From Natronococcus sp. CG52 (GTDB taxonomy: Archaea > Halobacteriota > Halobacteria > Halobacteriales > Natrialbaceae), in the NCBI RefSeq assembly GCF_023913515.1, contig NZ_CP099391.1, positions 496,001-560,000 on the forward strand: DNA of 64,000 nucleotides. The letters run 5' to 3'. Below, piece by piece: positions 25,849-35,070 of the stretch; positions within the stretch are counted from its first letter, which is position 1, and each line of letters starts with the position of its first letter. The translations under genes and the position numbers were made by a program. The notes under the pieces are model-generated. The model saw nothing but the letters and a program-made list of their open reading frames with translations. It searched no databases and was not told the DNA's origin.

Positions 25849-26149
25849 TACTCGCACACAGCGGTGCAATATGAATAAACACGCTTCCAAAACAGTTAGG
25901 GTTAGATATCCTATAGGAATGCCGAATCCGGTCGATGACGGCGACTACTGCTCGAAAACGTCAGTACTGGGGGGGGTCGGCAAGAGTTGCGACAACCCGT
26001 CTCGCGGTATCGATCGACGAGTCAGCGGCCCGTGACGATCGAGTCTCCGTCGCGAAGCGAACGAAATCGTCCGCTTCGTGCGGGTCATGCCCTCGTTGAA
26101 CGGAATTGTCGCCCCGTCCTTTTTGCGTCTCCGAACCGTACACTATGGC
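25849..26149. other. Divergent promoter spacer with a G8 tract
   Basis: About 300 bases between divergent genes. AT-rich sequence at 25860-25920 (AATATGAATAAACACG and TTAGATATCCTATAGG) probably contains the regulator promoter. A run of eight G (25969-25976) is the longest G tract I noticed in the window. No convincing coding frame. Confidence 0.4.
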
Positions 26150-26479
26150 ATGCTTATCGTACGCGGTCGCGCGGGCGGAACCGAACTCACCGGTACGGTG
26201 TACGAGCGCGGGGAACAACCCCCCTCGTTCCGGGGTGCACCCGACGAAGACGCCGCGTACGTCTGGATCTGCGACGAGTTCTACGAGGTCAACAGCGGCG
26301 GTAGCGTTCAGGTCATCGACGGCCGGGAGGTCCACCTCGCGTTCGAATCGCCGATGCCGCGCGGCTTCGATACCCGCGACCAGGCGCTCGAGGGAGCGAA
26401 AGAACACGTTCGAACCCAGTTCGCCAGAATCGGCGTCGATCCCGAAGACGTCGAGCTCGAGGTCGAAACGGAGACCTAA
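26150..26479 (+). CDS. Small conserved haloarchaeal protein
   Basis: 109 residues from MLIVRGRAGGTELTGTVYER. Short beta-rich protein (AAYVWICDEFYEVNSGGSVQ, then HLAFESPMPRGFDTRDQALE) with a helical C-terminus. It belongs, as far as I can tell, to a Halobacteria-specific domain of unknown function. The upstream in-frame extension to 26078 is not protein-like. Its TAA overlaps the stop codon of the convergent nurA gene by a few bases. Confidence 0.75.
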   Translation: MLIVRGRAGGTELTGTVYERGEQPPSFRGAPDEDAAYVWICDEFYEVNSGGSVQVIDGREVHLAFESPMPRGFDTRDQALEGAKEHVRTQFARIGVDPEDVELEVETET

Positions 26480-27744
26480 TCGAGGTCCTCGCCCCAGCGG
26501 TGGTCGTCGTAGTTCCGATCCCGGCTCGTCTCGAACCGGGTCTCGAGCGTCTCGCGAAGCGATCGCTTCTCCGAACTGCTGATCCGGGCGAGTTCGTCGG
26601 CCTTCTCGATGATCGTCGGCGGGCCGTGGGCGACGGCGACGTTCTGGAGGAGTTGCATCGTCAACCGCTCTCGCGTCTCCGTATCGCGCGTGAACGCGTA
26701 GGGCGCCTCGACCCGATAGATGAGGTCGTCTCGCGGATCGTAGATCACGAAGAACGTCACCTCGTACTCCTCGAGCGGACGCTCGCGGTCGACGCCGAGC
26801 GCGTCACCCTCGGCCGAGAGCGGTCGGTCGACGCCGCCCCGGGAGCGAAACCAGTTCGTGTACGTCAGCGACGACGTGTCCCGCTCCCAGCGGTCGCCCT
26901 CGACGTCGTCGACGTACTTGCCCTGCTCGAGCAGCCGGGTGAACAGCGCCGAGTCGTCGGTCCAGGGTGCGTCGCCGCCTTTCGCTTTCACCGCCCGCGT
27001 GATGACCCGCGTCGCCGGGTTCTTCACGAAGCCGACGAGCGGAACGTCCCGGTCGACGAACTCCTCGACCAGCCGGACGTAGTTCTCGAGGACGGTCGCC
27101 GGCCGCGGGTCCTCGATCAGGAAGTCGGCGAGATCGGGGTGCTGGTCGGCCCAGCGAAGCAGCCCGCGCGGGTACAGCGGCCCGTCGAGCACGAGCAGGT
27201 CCTCGACGTCCCCGGCGTGGTCGCGGGCGTGGGTACTTTCTGCGAAGTACAGCGCGAGCGCGTGGACGATCCCCTCCGCGAACTGCGGAAGCGGCGGCAC
27301 CTTGACGACCCGGCTCCGGCTGTAGTCGTCGTCGAATGTGCCCCACGTCTCGTCGACGGTCATCGTCTCGTCGTTCGAGTGAACCGTCGCGACGACGGTC
27401 CGCGAACGGTGCAGGTCGAGGTCGCTCGGGGTCGCGCTCATCGCCGCCTGCGCGATGTCGATGACCAGCCCGTTCTTGAACGTCGTCGGGTTGATCGTCC
27501 CGGCGTCGAGGCCGTGTTCGGTCGGGAACGGCCGCTCGCAGAGCGCCACGTCCTCGCAGTCGACGACCCGCCGAGCGCGGTCGCCGACCGGCTCGAGGAT
27601 CGTCCGGCCGTCCTGGACGAGCGGGTCGAGGAACTCGTTCCAGACGGTCTCGGCGAAGGCTCGGTGGTCGCGCTCGTCGGCGCCGTGATCGATCCGCCCC
27701 GCGAGCTGGGCGATGCCGTTGAAGTGGACCGGATCGAGTGTCAT
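26476..27744 (-). CDS. nurA: NurA-type DNA repair nuclease
   Basis: 422 residues from MTLDPVHFNGIAQLAGRIDH. The NurA domain is recognisable by the central LLVLDGPLYPRGLLRWADQH strand, with its metal-binding Asp, the FVKNPATRVITRAVKAKGGD segment, and the late TMQLLQNVAVAHGPP helix with the following KADELARIS. NurA is a 5'-3' nuclease acting with the HerA translocase in end resection at DNA breaks. herA lies downstream on the same strand, supporting the pairing although two genes intervene. Confidence 0.88.
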   Translation of the reverse strand: MTLDPVHFNGIAQLAGRIDHGADERDHRAFAETVWNEFLDPLVQDGRTILEPVGDRARRVVDCEDVALCERPFPTEHGLDAGTINPTTFKNGLVIDIAQAAMSATPSDLDLHRSRTVVATVHSNDETMTVDETWGTFDDDYSRSRVVKVPPLPQFAEGIVHALALYFAESTHARDHAGDVEDLLVLDGPLYPRGLLRWADQHPDLADFLIEDPRPATVLENYVRLVEEFVDRDVPLVGFVKNPATRVITRAVKAKGGDAPWTDDSALFTRLLEQGKYVDDVEGDRWERDTSSLTYTNWFRSRGGVDRPLSAEGDALGVDRERPLEEYEVTFFVIYDPRDDLIYRVEAPYAFTRDTETRERLTMQLLQNVAVAHGPPTIIEKADELARISSSEKRSLRETLETRFETSRDRNYDDHRWGEDLD

Positions 27745-27903
27745 GACAGTGGGCTCCCGCCGCACTCCCAAATATCCAGTGGTCGGTGACTCTCTCGATC
27801 CCCGACAGTCGCGATCGGGGTTTCGGGGCGGTCTCCGCTCCGCGGGCGACGATCGACGGACGACAACGACAGCTAGTTACGCCGGGCTGGTTACACGTCG
27901 GAT

Positions 27904-29529
27904 ATGGAAGCTGCGCTGATCGTCCTCGACGGCTGGGGGCTCGGTGACGATACCGGAAGAGATGCGGTCAAAGCGGCCGACACGCCGGTGTTCGACCGGC
28001 TGTCGGATGCGGGCGCGAGCGGTCGTCTCGAGGTCGCCGGTCGGCGCGTCGGACTCCCCGACGGGCAGATGGGTAACAGCGAGGTCGGTCACCTCAACAT
28101 CGGTGCGGGTCGCGTCGTCTACCAGGAGTACACGCGAGTTTCGGACTCGGTCGCGGACGGCTCGTTCCGGGAGAACGCCGCCATCGACGGAGCGTTCGAG
28201 ACCGCCCGCGAGAACGACGGGCGCGTCCACTTCCTCGGACTCGTCAGCGACGGCGGAGTCCACTCGGATCACGAACACCTCCACGCGCTGATCGAACTGG
28301 CCGGCGACCGCGACGTCGAGGCCGTAACACACGCGATCACGGACGGCCGGGACACCTCGCCGACCGGCGGCCGGGAGTACCTGGCCGAACTCGAGGACGT
28401 CGTCGACGAGCACGGAACCGGCGACGTCGCCACCGTCTCGGGCCGGTACTACGCGATGGACCGCGACCAGAACTGGGAGCGGACGAAGCGCGCTTACGAC
28501 GCCATCGTGAACCGCGAGGCGAAGTACGAGGCGGCGTCGGCGGTCGAGGCGATCGAGAACTCCTACGACCGCGGCGAGACCGACGAGTTCGTCGAGCCCA
28601 CGCTCGTGAGCGGCGGATCTGCGCTCGAAGACGGCGACAGCGAGACGCCGGAGGCGTCTCGAGCAGCCGGAGTCGAAGACTCCGGCGACAGCGCCGAGCA
28701 AAGCTCGGCTGGCAGCCATCTCGCGTTGCGAGATGGCGATTCGGTCGTCTGGTTCAACTTCCGCTCGGACCGGGCGCGACAGCTCACCCGGATGCTCGCG
28801 GACGTTCGCTCCGAGGACTGGGCGAACGAACTCGAGACCAGTCCCCCGAATGCCGAGGTCGTGATGCTGACCCAGTACGACAAGACGTTCGGCCTCCCGG
28901 TCGCGTACCCGCCGAACCAGCCCGAGAACGTGCTGGGCGAGGTGCTCGCCGACGCCGGCAGGACCCAGCTCAGAATCGCCGAGTCGGAGAAGTACGCCCA
29001 CGTCACCTACTTCCTGAACGGCGGCCGCGAGGTCGAGTTCGACGGCGAGGTCCGGAAGATCGTCGAGAGCCCCGACGTGCCGACCTACGATCAGCAGCCC
29101 GAAATGAGCGCCCCCGAAGTGACGGATACCGCGATCGACACGATAGAGTCCGACGATCCGGACGTACTCGTGCTCAACTACGCCAATCCGGACATGGTCG
29201 GCCACACGGGCGACTACGAGGCGGCGATCGAGGCCGTCGAGGCGGTCGACACCCAGCTCGGTCGACTCGTCGACGCGCTCGAGGCGGCCGGCGCTCACGT
29301 CCTTATCACTGCGGACCACGGCAACGCCGACGACATGGGCACCGAGGAGGATCCGCACACCGCACACACCTACAACGAGGTTCCGTTCGTCTACGTCGCA
29401 CCGGACGGCACGAGCGGCCACCGTTCGGTTCGCGACGGCGGCACGCTCGCGGATATCGCGCCGACCATCCTCGAGTTGATCGACCTCGACCAGCCCCCGG
29501 AGATGACCGGCGAGTTGCTGCTCGAGTAG
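27904..29529 (+). CDS. gpmI: Cofactor-independent phosphoglycerate mutase with palindromic insertion
   Basis: 541 residues. Interconverts 3- and 2-phosphoglycerate in glycolysis and gluconeogenesis. The metal site LDGWGLGD, catalytic Ser59 in GQMGNSEVGH, the TDGRDTSP, SGRYYAMDRDQNW and NFRSDRARQL motifs, and the C-terminal ITADHGNADDM and AHTYNEVPF metal ligands are all intact. Between FVEPTLVSGG and SVVWFNFRSDR an extra stretch of about 33 Ser/Glu/Ala-rich residues (246-278) is encoded by four tandem perfect hairpins. This explains the length above the usual 505-515. The frame stays open, so the enzyme is probably functional with an extended loop. Confidence 0.95.
   Translation: MEAALIVLDGWGLGDDTGRDAVKAADTPVFDRLSDAGASGRLEVAGRRVGLPDGQMGNSEVGHLNIGAGRVVYQEYTRVSDSVADGSFRENAAIDGAFETARENDGRVHFLGLVSDGGVHSDHEHLHALIELAGDRDVEAVTHAITDGRDTSPTGGREYLAELEDVVDEHGTGDVATVSGRYYAMDRDQNWERTKRAYDAIVNREAKYEAASAVEAIENSYDRGETDEFVEPTLVSGGSALEDGDSETPEASRAAGVEDSGDSAEQSSAGSHLALRDGDSVVWFNFRSDRARQLTRMLADVRSEDWANELETSPPNAEVVMLTQYDKTFGLPVAYPPNQPENVLGEVLADAGRTQLRIAESEKYAHVTYFLNGGREVEFDGEVRKIVESPDVPTYDQQPEMSAPEVTDTAIDTIESDDPDVLVLNYANPDMVGHTGDYEAAIEAVEAVDTQLGRLVDALEAAGAHVLITADHGNADDMGTEEDPHTAHTYNEVPFVYVAPDGTSGHRSVRDGGTLADIAPTILELIDLDQPPEMTGELLLE
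28641..28737. repeat. Four tandem hairpins with 3-base loops inside gpmI
   Basis: Stem 1: CGAGACGCC (28641-28649), loop GGA, GGCGTCTCG (to 28661). Stem 2: GCCGGAGTC (28666-28674), loop GAA, GACTCCGGC (to 28686). Stem 3: GCCGAGC (28693-28699), loop AAA, GCTCGGC (to 28709). Stem 4: GCCATCTCGC (28715-28724), loop GTT, GCGAGATGGC (to 28737). All stems are perfect; spacers are 4-6 bases. The whole array stays in frame with gpmI. Confidence 0.95.
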
Positions 29530-29620
29530 CGTCCCGAACGTACGAACCGGTCCGGAGGGGACTATAGTCCTCATATGAACGTTCAATAGTCCGAGCGCTC
29601 GCTCTCGGAACAGAGTCGAC

Positions 29621-30043
29621 ATGGCTACGTCCGATACTCCGACCGAAACTGATAGCGCGGTCGTCGACGCGTACGTCCTCGACGTCAGAATTCTCGAAGT
29701 CGACGAGGGAGACGGGGCCGATCTGCGGTACCGGTTCGACGCGCCCGAACACGCGACGATCGTGTTCGACGACCTCGAGGAGGCCCGGTTGTACGCCGAC
29801 GTCTACTTCGACGTCAACGGGTTTGTCGAGGCCGATACCGGGACCCGCGGCGTCCCCCCGGAGGTGGTCCAGGCCGGCAAGGACACCCTCGCCGCGTACC
29901 TCGTCACGCTGCCCTGGGCCGACGTCAACTGGGTCGCCTCCTTCTACGGCGCGACGCCGACCGAGATCGAGCGCTACCTCTCGTGGGTCCGCGAGCGCGC
30001 CGAGGGGATCCGCACGCGGGCCGCGGAAGCGGGTCTCGAGTAG
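29621..30043 (+). CDS. Conserved haloarchaeal hypothetical protein
   Basis: 140 residues. After a Thr/Ser-rich start, a compact alpha/beta protein: RYRFDAPEHATIVFDDLEEA, then DTLAAYLVTLPWADVNWVAS and an amphipathic C-terminal helix (IERYLSWVRERAEGIRTRAA). No cysteines, membrane segments or catalytic motif. The upstream spacer after gpmI holds a 12-base palindrome, GGACTATAGTCC (29559-29570), which may mark its promoter. Family number not recalled; restricted to Halobacteria to my knowledge. Confidence 0.75.
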   Translation: MATSDTPTETDSAVVDAYVLDVRILEVDEGDGADLRYRFDAPEHATIVFDDLEEARLYADVYFDVNGFVEADTGTRGVPPEVVQAGKDTLAAYLVTLPWADVNWVASFYGATPTEIERYLSWVRERAEGIRTRAAEAGLE

Positions 30044-30276
30044 CGCTCCCGAACCGCCTCGCTCTTTTCGCGTTCGTCGATGCGTTCCCTCGAGCCGCGT
30101 CGCCGGGCATCCGTGTCGATCCAACGGATCGGAACAGCCCCGGGCGACCGACGACGGGGAGAACTATGTACCAGACAGTAAGGTACAGACCGCTCGGTTT
30201 CGGTCCGAACGGGCACGTAAGACGATAGTTCCCTCATATAATATTTGAAATAATAACCGTTCCCTGAACCGAACGC

Positions 30277-32316
30277 ATGGTAGAATACACCAGGCGAACG
30301 CTGATCGCGTCGTCGACGGCGGCCGCACTCGGGGTTGAAACGTTGGGAGCGGCGGCCGAGGGGGCCGACGAGCACGACACACCCCACGCGCCGTTCGTGG
30401 ACGGAGACATCACGCGATTCTCGACGACTGCCCGGGGCGCCGAGGTTACGGGTCCGTTCGTCTTCGAGACGGGCGAGTTGCTCTACAGCCTGCAGGCGCC
30501 GAGCGAGGACAACCCCGAACCGTTCGACCGCGGCGGGGTCGGGGTCTTCGACGACTTCCAGTTTACGTTCGACGGAAAGACCGACGAGTTCGACGAGCTC
30601 GAGCCCCCGCGCACGGTCGAGGAGCAGGGGCGGGTACTCTCGGCGGCTGGGGAGTACCGGTTGCTCGTTCAGGAGGGCGATCCGATAAACGGCGGCACCG
30701 AGCGGTTCGGCCACCCCCAGACGCCCGACGGCGAGGACGTCGCCGACGTCGTCGACGAGAGCTACGAGGGCGTCGGGGGCGTCACCGACATGAACTTCTT
30801 CGTCTCGACGAACGACGACGGGACCGAGGGCTACCTCTTTACGAACAACGAGACGCGACCCGGCGCGATCACCCGGACCCCGCTCAGCCGCGAGAGCGGT
30901 CGCTGGGAGGCCGATCCCGAGAACGCGATGGAGCTCGAGAACACCGACGCGTTCCGCGAGATCGGCGGCACGAAGATCAACTGCTACGGCGACCTGAGCC
31001 CCTGGGAGACGCCGATGTCGGCCGAGGAGGAGTACGGCCACCCCCGCGTCAACGGGATCGACGCGGTCAGCGACATCGTCGAGGCGGGGAGCGGGGTCGG
31101 TCTGCGCGGGGCGAGCGAGTTCTGGAACCGACCTAACGTCGCCGACCTCGAGAACGCCCTCGAGGAGATCTTCGGTGATGACGCCTGGACGCCGATGGGG
31201 CTGTGGGCCAACACCGGAACCGAGAAGCTCGCCTACCACCTCGGCGCGGAGCCGGTCGATCAGGTCGACGGCGAGGACACGCTCGCGCCGATCGGCGACG
31301 CGGCGTTCCCGAACCGCTATCGGTACGGGAAAATCGTCGAGATCACCGAGCCGACCGCCGACGAACCCGTTCCGGTCAAGCACCACGTCTTCGGGCGGGC
31401 CGCCTGGGAGTGTCCCGAAGTGTTGCCCGACGAACGGACCGTCTACCTCGCCTCGGACGGCGGCGCGAAGGGGATCTACAAGTTCGTCGCCGACGGGGCG
31501 ATTCCGGACTACGACGATCGGATGGACGTCCGCGGGACGCTGTACGCCATGAAGGCGACCCAGCTCGGGAACGGGCCGGTCGGCGCGACGGACCTCGACG
31601 TCGAGTGGCTCGAACTCGGCACCGCAAGCAACGCCGAGATCGAGTCCTGGATCGCCGACTACGACGACGTCACCCAGGTCGACTACCTCGAAACGCACGC
31701 CCAGACCGACTGGGAGGACGACCTCGAGGCAGCCCTCGCGGAGGCCGACGAGGAAGTCGCCGTCAACGGCAACCGGGACTACATCACCGACGACGAGATC
31801 GTCGAGTGGGCCGCCCAGTACGAGGCGCACGGTCCCGACTGCGTCGACGAGGAGCTCCGTCGGGTTCCCTTCCTCGAGACCCGCGCGGCCGCCAAGGAGA
31901 TCGGCGCCAGCGTCGAGTTCAACAAGGCCGAGGGGATCGACTCCCACGACGAGGCCGAACCGGGCGACCCCATCTACTTCGGGATCTCGTCGCTCGGCGG
32001 CGCCACGACCGACGAGCACGGCGAGTTGCGGTTCGACGAGGTCGACAGCGGCGTCGTCTACCGCGCCGAGCTCGAGGACGACTACGACGTCTCCCGGCTC
32101 GAGCCCGCCGTGGTCGGCCCGAACGCGAGCGATTCGGAGTCGCTGAAGGACGTCTCGCTGATCAACGTCGACAACGTCATGGTGATGGACGACGGCCGCG
32201 TACTGCTTTGCGAGGACAAGGGGAGCTTCGGCCGCTCGTACCCCAACGACGCTCTGTGGGTGTACGACCCCCCGGCTCGAGGCTCCGCCCGTGCCGACCG
32301 CGAACGGGAGCGTTGA
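30277..32316 (+). CDS. PhoX family protein (DUF839), Tat-exported
   Basis: 679 residues. It begins with YTRRTLIASSTAAALGVETL, a twin-arginine-type signal, though the spacing is slightly atypical. The mature part is an acidic beta-propeller-like PhoX protein: FFVSTNDDGTEGYLFTNNET, SPWETPMSAEEEYGHP, the VKHHVFGRAAWECPEVLPDE segment, and the closing INVDNVMVMDDGRVLLCEDK. PhoX phosphatases use Ca and Fe and release phosphate from organic esters outside the cell. Some haloarchaeal members may have other substrates. An AT-rich promoter region (about 30234-30260) precedes it. Confidence 0.88.
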   Translation: MVEYTRRTLIASSTAAALGVETLGAAAEGADEHDTPHAPFVDGDITRFSTTARGAEVTGPFVFETGELLYSLQAPSEDNPEPFDRGGVGVFDDFQFTFDGKTDEFDELEPPRTVEEQGRVLSAAGEYRLLVQEGDPINGGTERFGHPQTPDGEDVADVVDESYEGVGGVTDMNFFVSTNDDGTEGYLFTNNETRPGAITRTPLSRESGRWEADPENAMELENTDAFREIGGTKINCYGDLSPWETPMSAEEEYGHPRVNGIDAVSDIVEAGSGVGLRGASEFWNRPNVADLENALEEIFGDDAWTPMGLWANTGTEKLAYHLGAEPVDQVDGEDTLAPIGDAAFPNRYRYGKIVEITEPTADEPVPVKHHVFGRAAWECPEVLPDERTVYLASDGGAKGIYKFVADGAIPDYDDRMDVRGTLYAMKATQLGNGPVGATDLDVEWLELGTASNAEIESWIADYDDVTQVDYLETHAQTDWEDDLEAALAEADEEVAVNGNRDYITDDEIVEWAAQYEAHGPDCVDEELRRVPFLETRAAAKEIGASVEFNKAEGIDSHDEAEPGDPIYFGISSLGGATTDEHGELRFDEVDSGVVYRAELEDDYDVSRLEPAVVGPNASDSESLKDVSLINVDNVMVMDDGRVLLCEDKGSFGRSYPNDALWVYDPPARGSARADRERER

Positions 32317-32462
32317 GATCCGGGTCGCGGTCGTGAATTCCGGCTCGCGCTCGAACCGACGGTCGCCTCAACTGCGGTAGACCCCTGTCGGGCGCGGTGA
32401 ACGGACGGCCGACGCGTCCGTCGGCCGAACCCGATCGAACTAGAGATTTACTTTCTCGACTT

Positions 32463-32678
32463 GAGAACGGTTCGGATACAGGAGACGACTCCAACCGACG
32501 ATTCGCTACAGATAGCGTCCACGCCGGCCAGGAACCGGATCCGACGACGGGGGCGCGAGCGCCCCGCTCTACCAGACGACCTCCTGCGAGTTCGAGGATA
32601 CCGACCACGCGGCCGCGCTGTTCGGCTTCGAGCGAGGACGTGATCGCCGATCTGGATCGGGCGATCGAGGCGGCCTGA
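32463..32678 (+). pseudogene. metY remnant (O-acetylhomoserine sulfhydrylase)
   Basis: The first part, RRFATDSVHAGQEPDPTTGA, is the N-terminus of Cys/Met-metabolism PLP enzymes. One base later the expected APLYQTTSYEFEDTDHAAAL-like strand continues in another frame (read here as APLYQTTSCEFEDTDHAAAL). The original frame then resumes directly at EDVIADLDRAIEAA-stop, the very C-terminus of this family. About 350 internal codons, including the PLP lysine, are missing. This is a deletion relic plus a frameshift. Confidence 0.8.
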
Positions 32679-32866
32679 TCGCGACCGCGACGCCGTCCTC
32701 GCGGGAGCCGTCGAAACTGACCGGACTGCACCCGACGATAACCCCGTGGGACGCGGATACGTCTCCGCCGATGCTCGCACGCGCCCGAACCGGCGACCAC
32801 GCGATCGAGGGGGCCAATCGACCCGGCGTAACCGTTTCCGTTTCCGCGGCAACGGATCGGTTCGAC

Positions 32867-33817
32867 TCAGACGATCCGATTCGTCATCTCCTCGCGGTCG
32901 CCCGCGACGAAGCGCTCGTAGTTCTCGCGAACGATCGCCGCGACGCGCTCGTAGTACTGCGGCGTCGATCCCGCCATGTGGGGCGTCACGAGGACGTTCG
33001 AGAGGTCCCAGAGGGGCGACGACGCCGGCAGGGGCTCTTCCTCGAAGACGTCGAGTGCGGCACCGGCGATGCGTCCCTGCTGGAGGCCCTCGGTCAGCGC
33101 CGCCTCGTCGGCGACGCCGCCGCGGGCGACGTTGACGAGAACCGCGTCCTGGGGCATCGTCTCGAGGGCCGATTCGTCGATCAGTCCCCGCGTCTCGTCG
33201 GTCAGCGGACAGGCGAGGACGAGATAGTCGGCCCGCCGGAGCACCTCGTCGACCTCGTCGGCCGGGTAGGCGTCGTCGACCGCCTCGGGGACCGTCGAGA
33301 GGTCGCGTTTGGTGCCGATCACGTTCGAACCGACGGCGGCGGCGAGGTCGGCGACGCGGCCGCCGATCGCGCCGAGGCCGACGATCCCGACGGTCTTACT
33401 CGCCAGTTCGCCGCCCTCGGTCCGGCGCCAGACGCTCTCGTCCTGTTGATCGCGGGCGGTGAGCAGCTCCCGTTCGAACGTCAGCATCGAGCCGAGGACC
33501 TGTTCCGCGATCGGCTGGGCGTGGACGCCGGCAGCGGTGGTCAGGACGATGTCCGCCTCCTCGAGCGCCGCGAGGTCGTAGTGGTCGTAGCCGGCGCTGG
33601 TCGCCTGGGCCCACTCGAGGCGGTCGGCGCGGTCGCGCCACTCGGGCGGGAGTCGGGGCGTGAGTGCGACGGTCGCCGTCTCGAAGCCGGCGCGGGTTTC
33701 GGCGGGCGTCTCCGCGACCGTGATCGAGGCCCCGTCGAGACCCGCGAGTTCGGACTCGAGGGTGGCTTTCGACTCGCTCGAGTACGGGTGCGGGATCAGG
33801 AGTTCGTGGTCGGCCAT
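32867..33817 (-). CDS. D-2-hydroxyacid dehydrogenase
   Basis: 316 residues from MADHELLIPHPYSSESKATL. NAD-binding Rossmann motif VGIVGLGAIGG (about 142-152), substrate/catalytic Arg in VNVARGGVADEAAL, Glu in the EEEPLP region and His in VTPHMAGSTP are all present. This is the family of D-lactate, phosphoglycerate and glyoxylate/hydroxypyruvate reductases; the precise substrate cannot be read. Length normal. Divergent from the symporter gene, whose start is 180 bases away. Confidence 0.88.
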   Translation of the reverse strand: MADHELLIPHPYSSESKATLESELAGLDGASITVAETPAETRAGFETATVALTPRLPPEWRDRADRLEWAQATSAGYDHYDLAALEEADIVLTTAAGVHAQPIAEQVLGSMLTFERELLTARDQQDESVWRRTEGGELASKTVGIVGLGAIGGRVADLAAAVGSNVIGTKRDLSTVPEAVDDAYPADEVDEVLRRADYLVLACPLTDETRGLIDESALETMPQDAVLVNVARGGVADEAALTEGLQQGRIAGAALDVFEEEPLPASSPLWDLSNVLVTPHMAGSTPQYYERVAAIVRENYERFVAGDREEMTNRIV

Positions 33818-33996
33818 GACGTTCGGTGCGCGACGGGGGGAGTCGGATGTTTCGCTTCCGGTCCGTCGGCCGCGTCGTCGATCGCGAGCCGACCGGCCCT
33901 CGAACGGCCTCCGTGCGCTCGAGTGACGCAGCACTTATCGTGATAAGCCGTCACCGGTAGTGATATGTGGTCGCACACGGGACGGGAGGGAGCGCT

Positions 33997-34983
33997 ATGA
34001 GCGCCGTCGGGACGCTCGAGCGGATCGGGCGGTTCACGAGCAAGTACTTCGTCGTCTGGATGCTGATCGCCTCGGCCGCGGCACTGTACGTGCCGGACGT
34101 GTTCACACCCATCGGGGAGTACATCCCGCCGATCCTGGGCGTCATCATGCTCGGGATGGGGTTGACGCTGACGCCGGCGGACTTCCGGCGCGTGCTCGAG
34201 CGGCCCCGTGACGTCCTGATCGGCGCGACCGTCCAGTGGCTGGCGATGCCGCTGGCCGCCTACCTGCTCGTTATCGCGCTCAGTCTCCCCTGGGAGATCG
34301 GGCTGGGCCTGCTTCTCGTCGGCGCGGCGCCCGGCGGCACGGCCTCGAACGTGATGACCTACCTCGGCCGCGGCGACGTCGCGCTCTCGGTGACGATCAC
34401 CTCGGTGACGACGGTCGCGGCGCCGCTGGTGATGCCCGCGTGGATCATCCTGCTCGCGGGCGAGTCGATCACGGTGACGTTCGGAGCGCTGGCCAGGGAG
34501 ATCGTCCTGATCGTGCTGCTCCCCGTCGTCGCGGGGCTCGTTCTCCGGTCGCTGCTTGACGCGCACGCGCCGACGGCGGCGAAGGTCGGCCTGTCGATCT
34601 TCCCAGCGATCAGCGTCGTCGCGATCGTCGTCATCGTCGCGGCGATCGTGGCGCTGAACGTCGAGGAGATCTGGACCGTGAGCGCCGTCGTCCTGCTCGC
34701 GGTCGTCGCTCACAACGCGATCGGACTGGGCGCCGGCTACGGGGTCGGAGTAGCGACCGGCATGCCCGAAGATCGCTCGCGGGCCTGCGCGTTCGAGGTC
34801 GGTATGCAGAACAGCGGACTGGCGGTGGCGCTGGCGGTCGCGTTCTTCGAGCCCATCGCCGCGTTGATCCCCGCCCTGTTCAGCGTCTGGCACAACGTCA
34901 GCGGGTCGGCGCTCGCGAATTACTTCACCCGGCGCGAAGACGATCCGTCCCCCGACTACGAGCGCTCGGTCGGCGCCGACTGA
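33997..34983 (+). CDS. Bile acid:sodium symporter (BASS) family transporter
   Basis: 328 residues with about ten membrane helices. The family signature GAAPGGTASNVMTYLGRGDV (about 113-132) and the FEVGMQNSGLAVALAVAFF crossover region (about 265-283) are clear. BASS proteins import organic anions such as pyruvate, pantoate or bile acids with sodium. The Halobacteria lack bile acids, so a short carboxylate is the likely cargo, perhaps the substrate of the divergent 2-hydroxyacid dehydrogenase. The C-terminal tail is acidic. A small hairpin follows the stop codon. Confidence 0.9.
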   Translation: MSAVGTLERIGRFTSKYFVVWMLIASAAALYVPDVFTPIGEYIPPILGVIMLGMGLTLTPADFRRVLERPRDVLIGATVQWLAMPLAAYLLVIALSLPWEIGLGLLLVGAAPGGTASNVMTYLGRGDVALSVTITSVTTVAAPLVMPAWIILLAGESITVTFGALAREIVLIVLLPVVAGLVLRSLLDAHAPTAAKVGLSIFPAISVVAIVVIVAAIVALNVEEIWTVSAVVLLAVVAHNAIGLGAGYGVGVATGMPEDRSRACAFEVGMQNSGLAVALAVAFFEPIAALIPALFSVWHNVSGSALANYFTRREDDPSPDYERSVGAD

Positions 34984-34984
34984 C

Positions 34985-34999
34985 GGCGGCTTTGCCGCC
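34985..34999 (+). terminator. Short hairpin after the symporter stop
   Basis: GGCGGC (34985-34990), loop TTT, GCCGCC (34994-34999), one base after the TGA stop. A possible transcript-end structure, with no long T run directly behind it. Confidence 0.35.
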
Positions 35000-35070
35000 T
35001 CGAGTTCGGTGAAACGGCCGTTTGACCTTACAGGAGAGCTTTAGGCCGCTCTCTCGTCGCTTCCAGTCAG

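Noticed and set aside
27877-29622. 581-codon open frame antisense to gpmI
   Set aside because: Composition shadow of a well-supported enzyme gene; no recognisable domain.
29974-32019. 681-codon open frame antisense to the PhoX gene
   Set aside because: High GC at third positions keeps the opposite strand free of stops; the product is low-complexity Arg/Val/Asp-rich and the + strand gene is clearly real.
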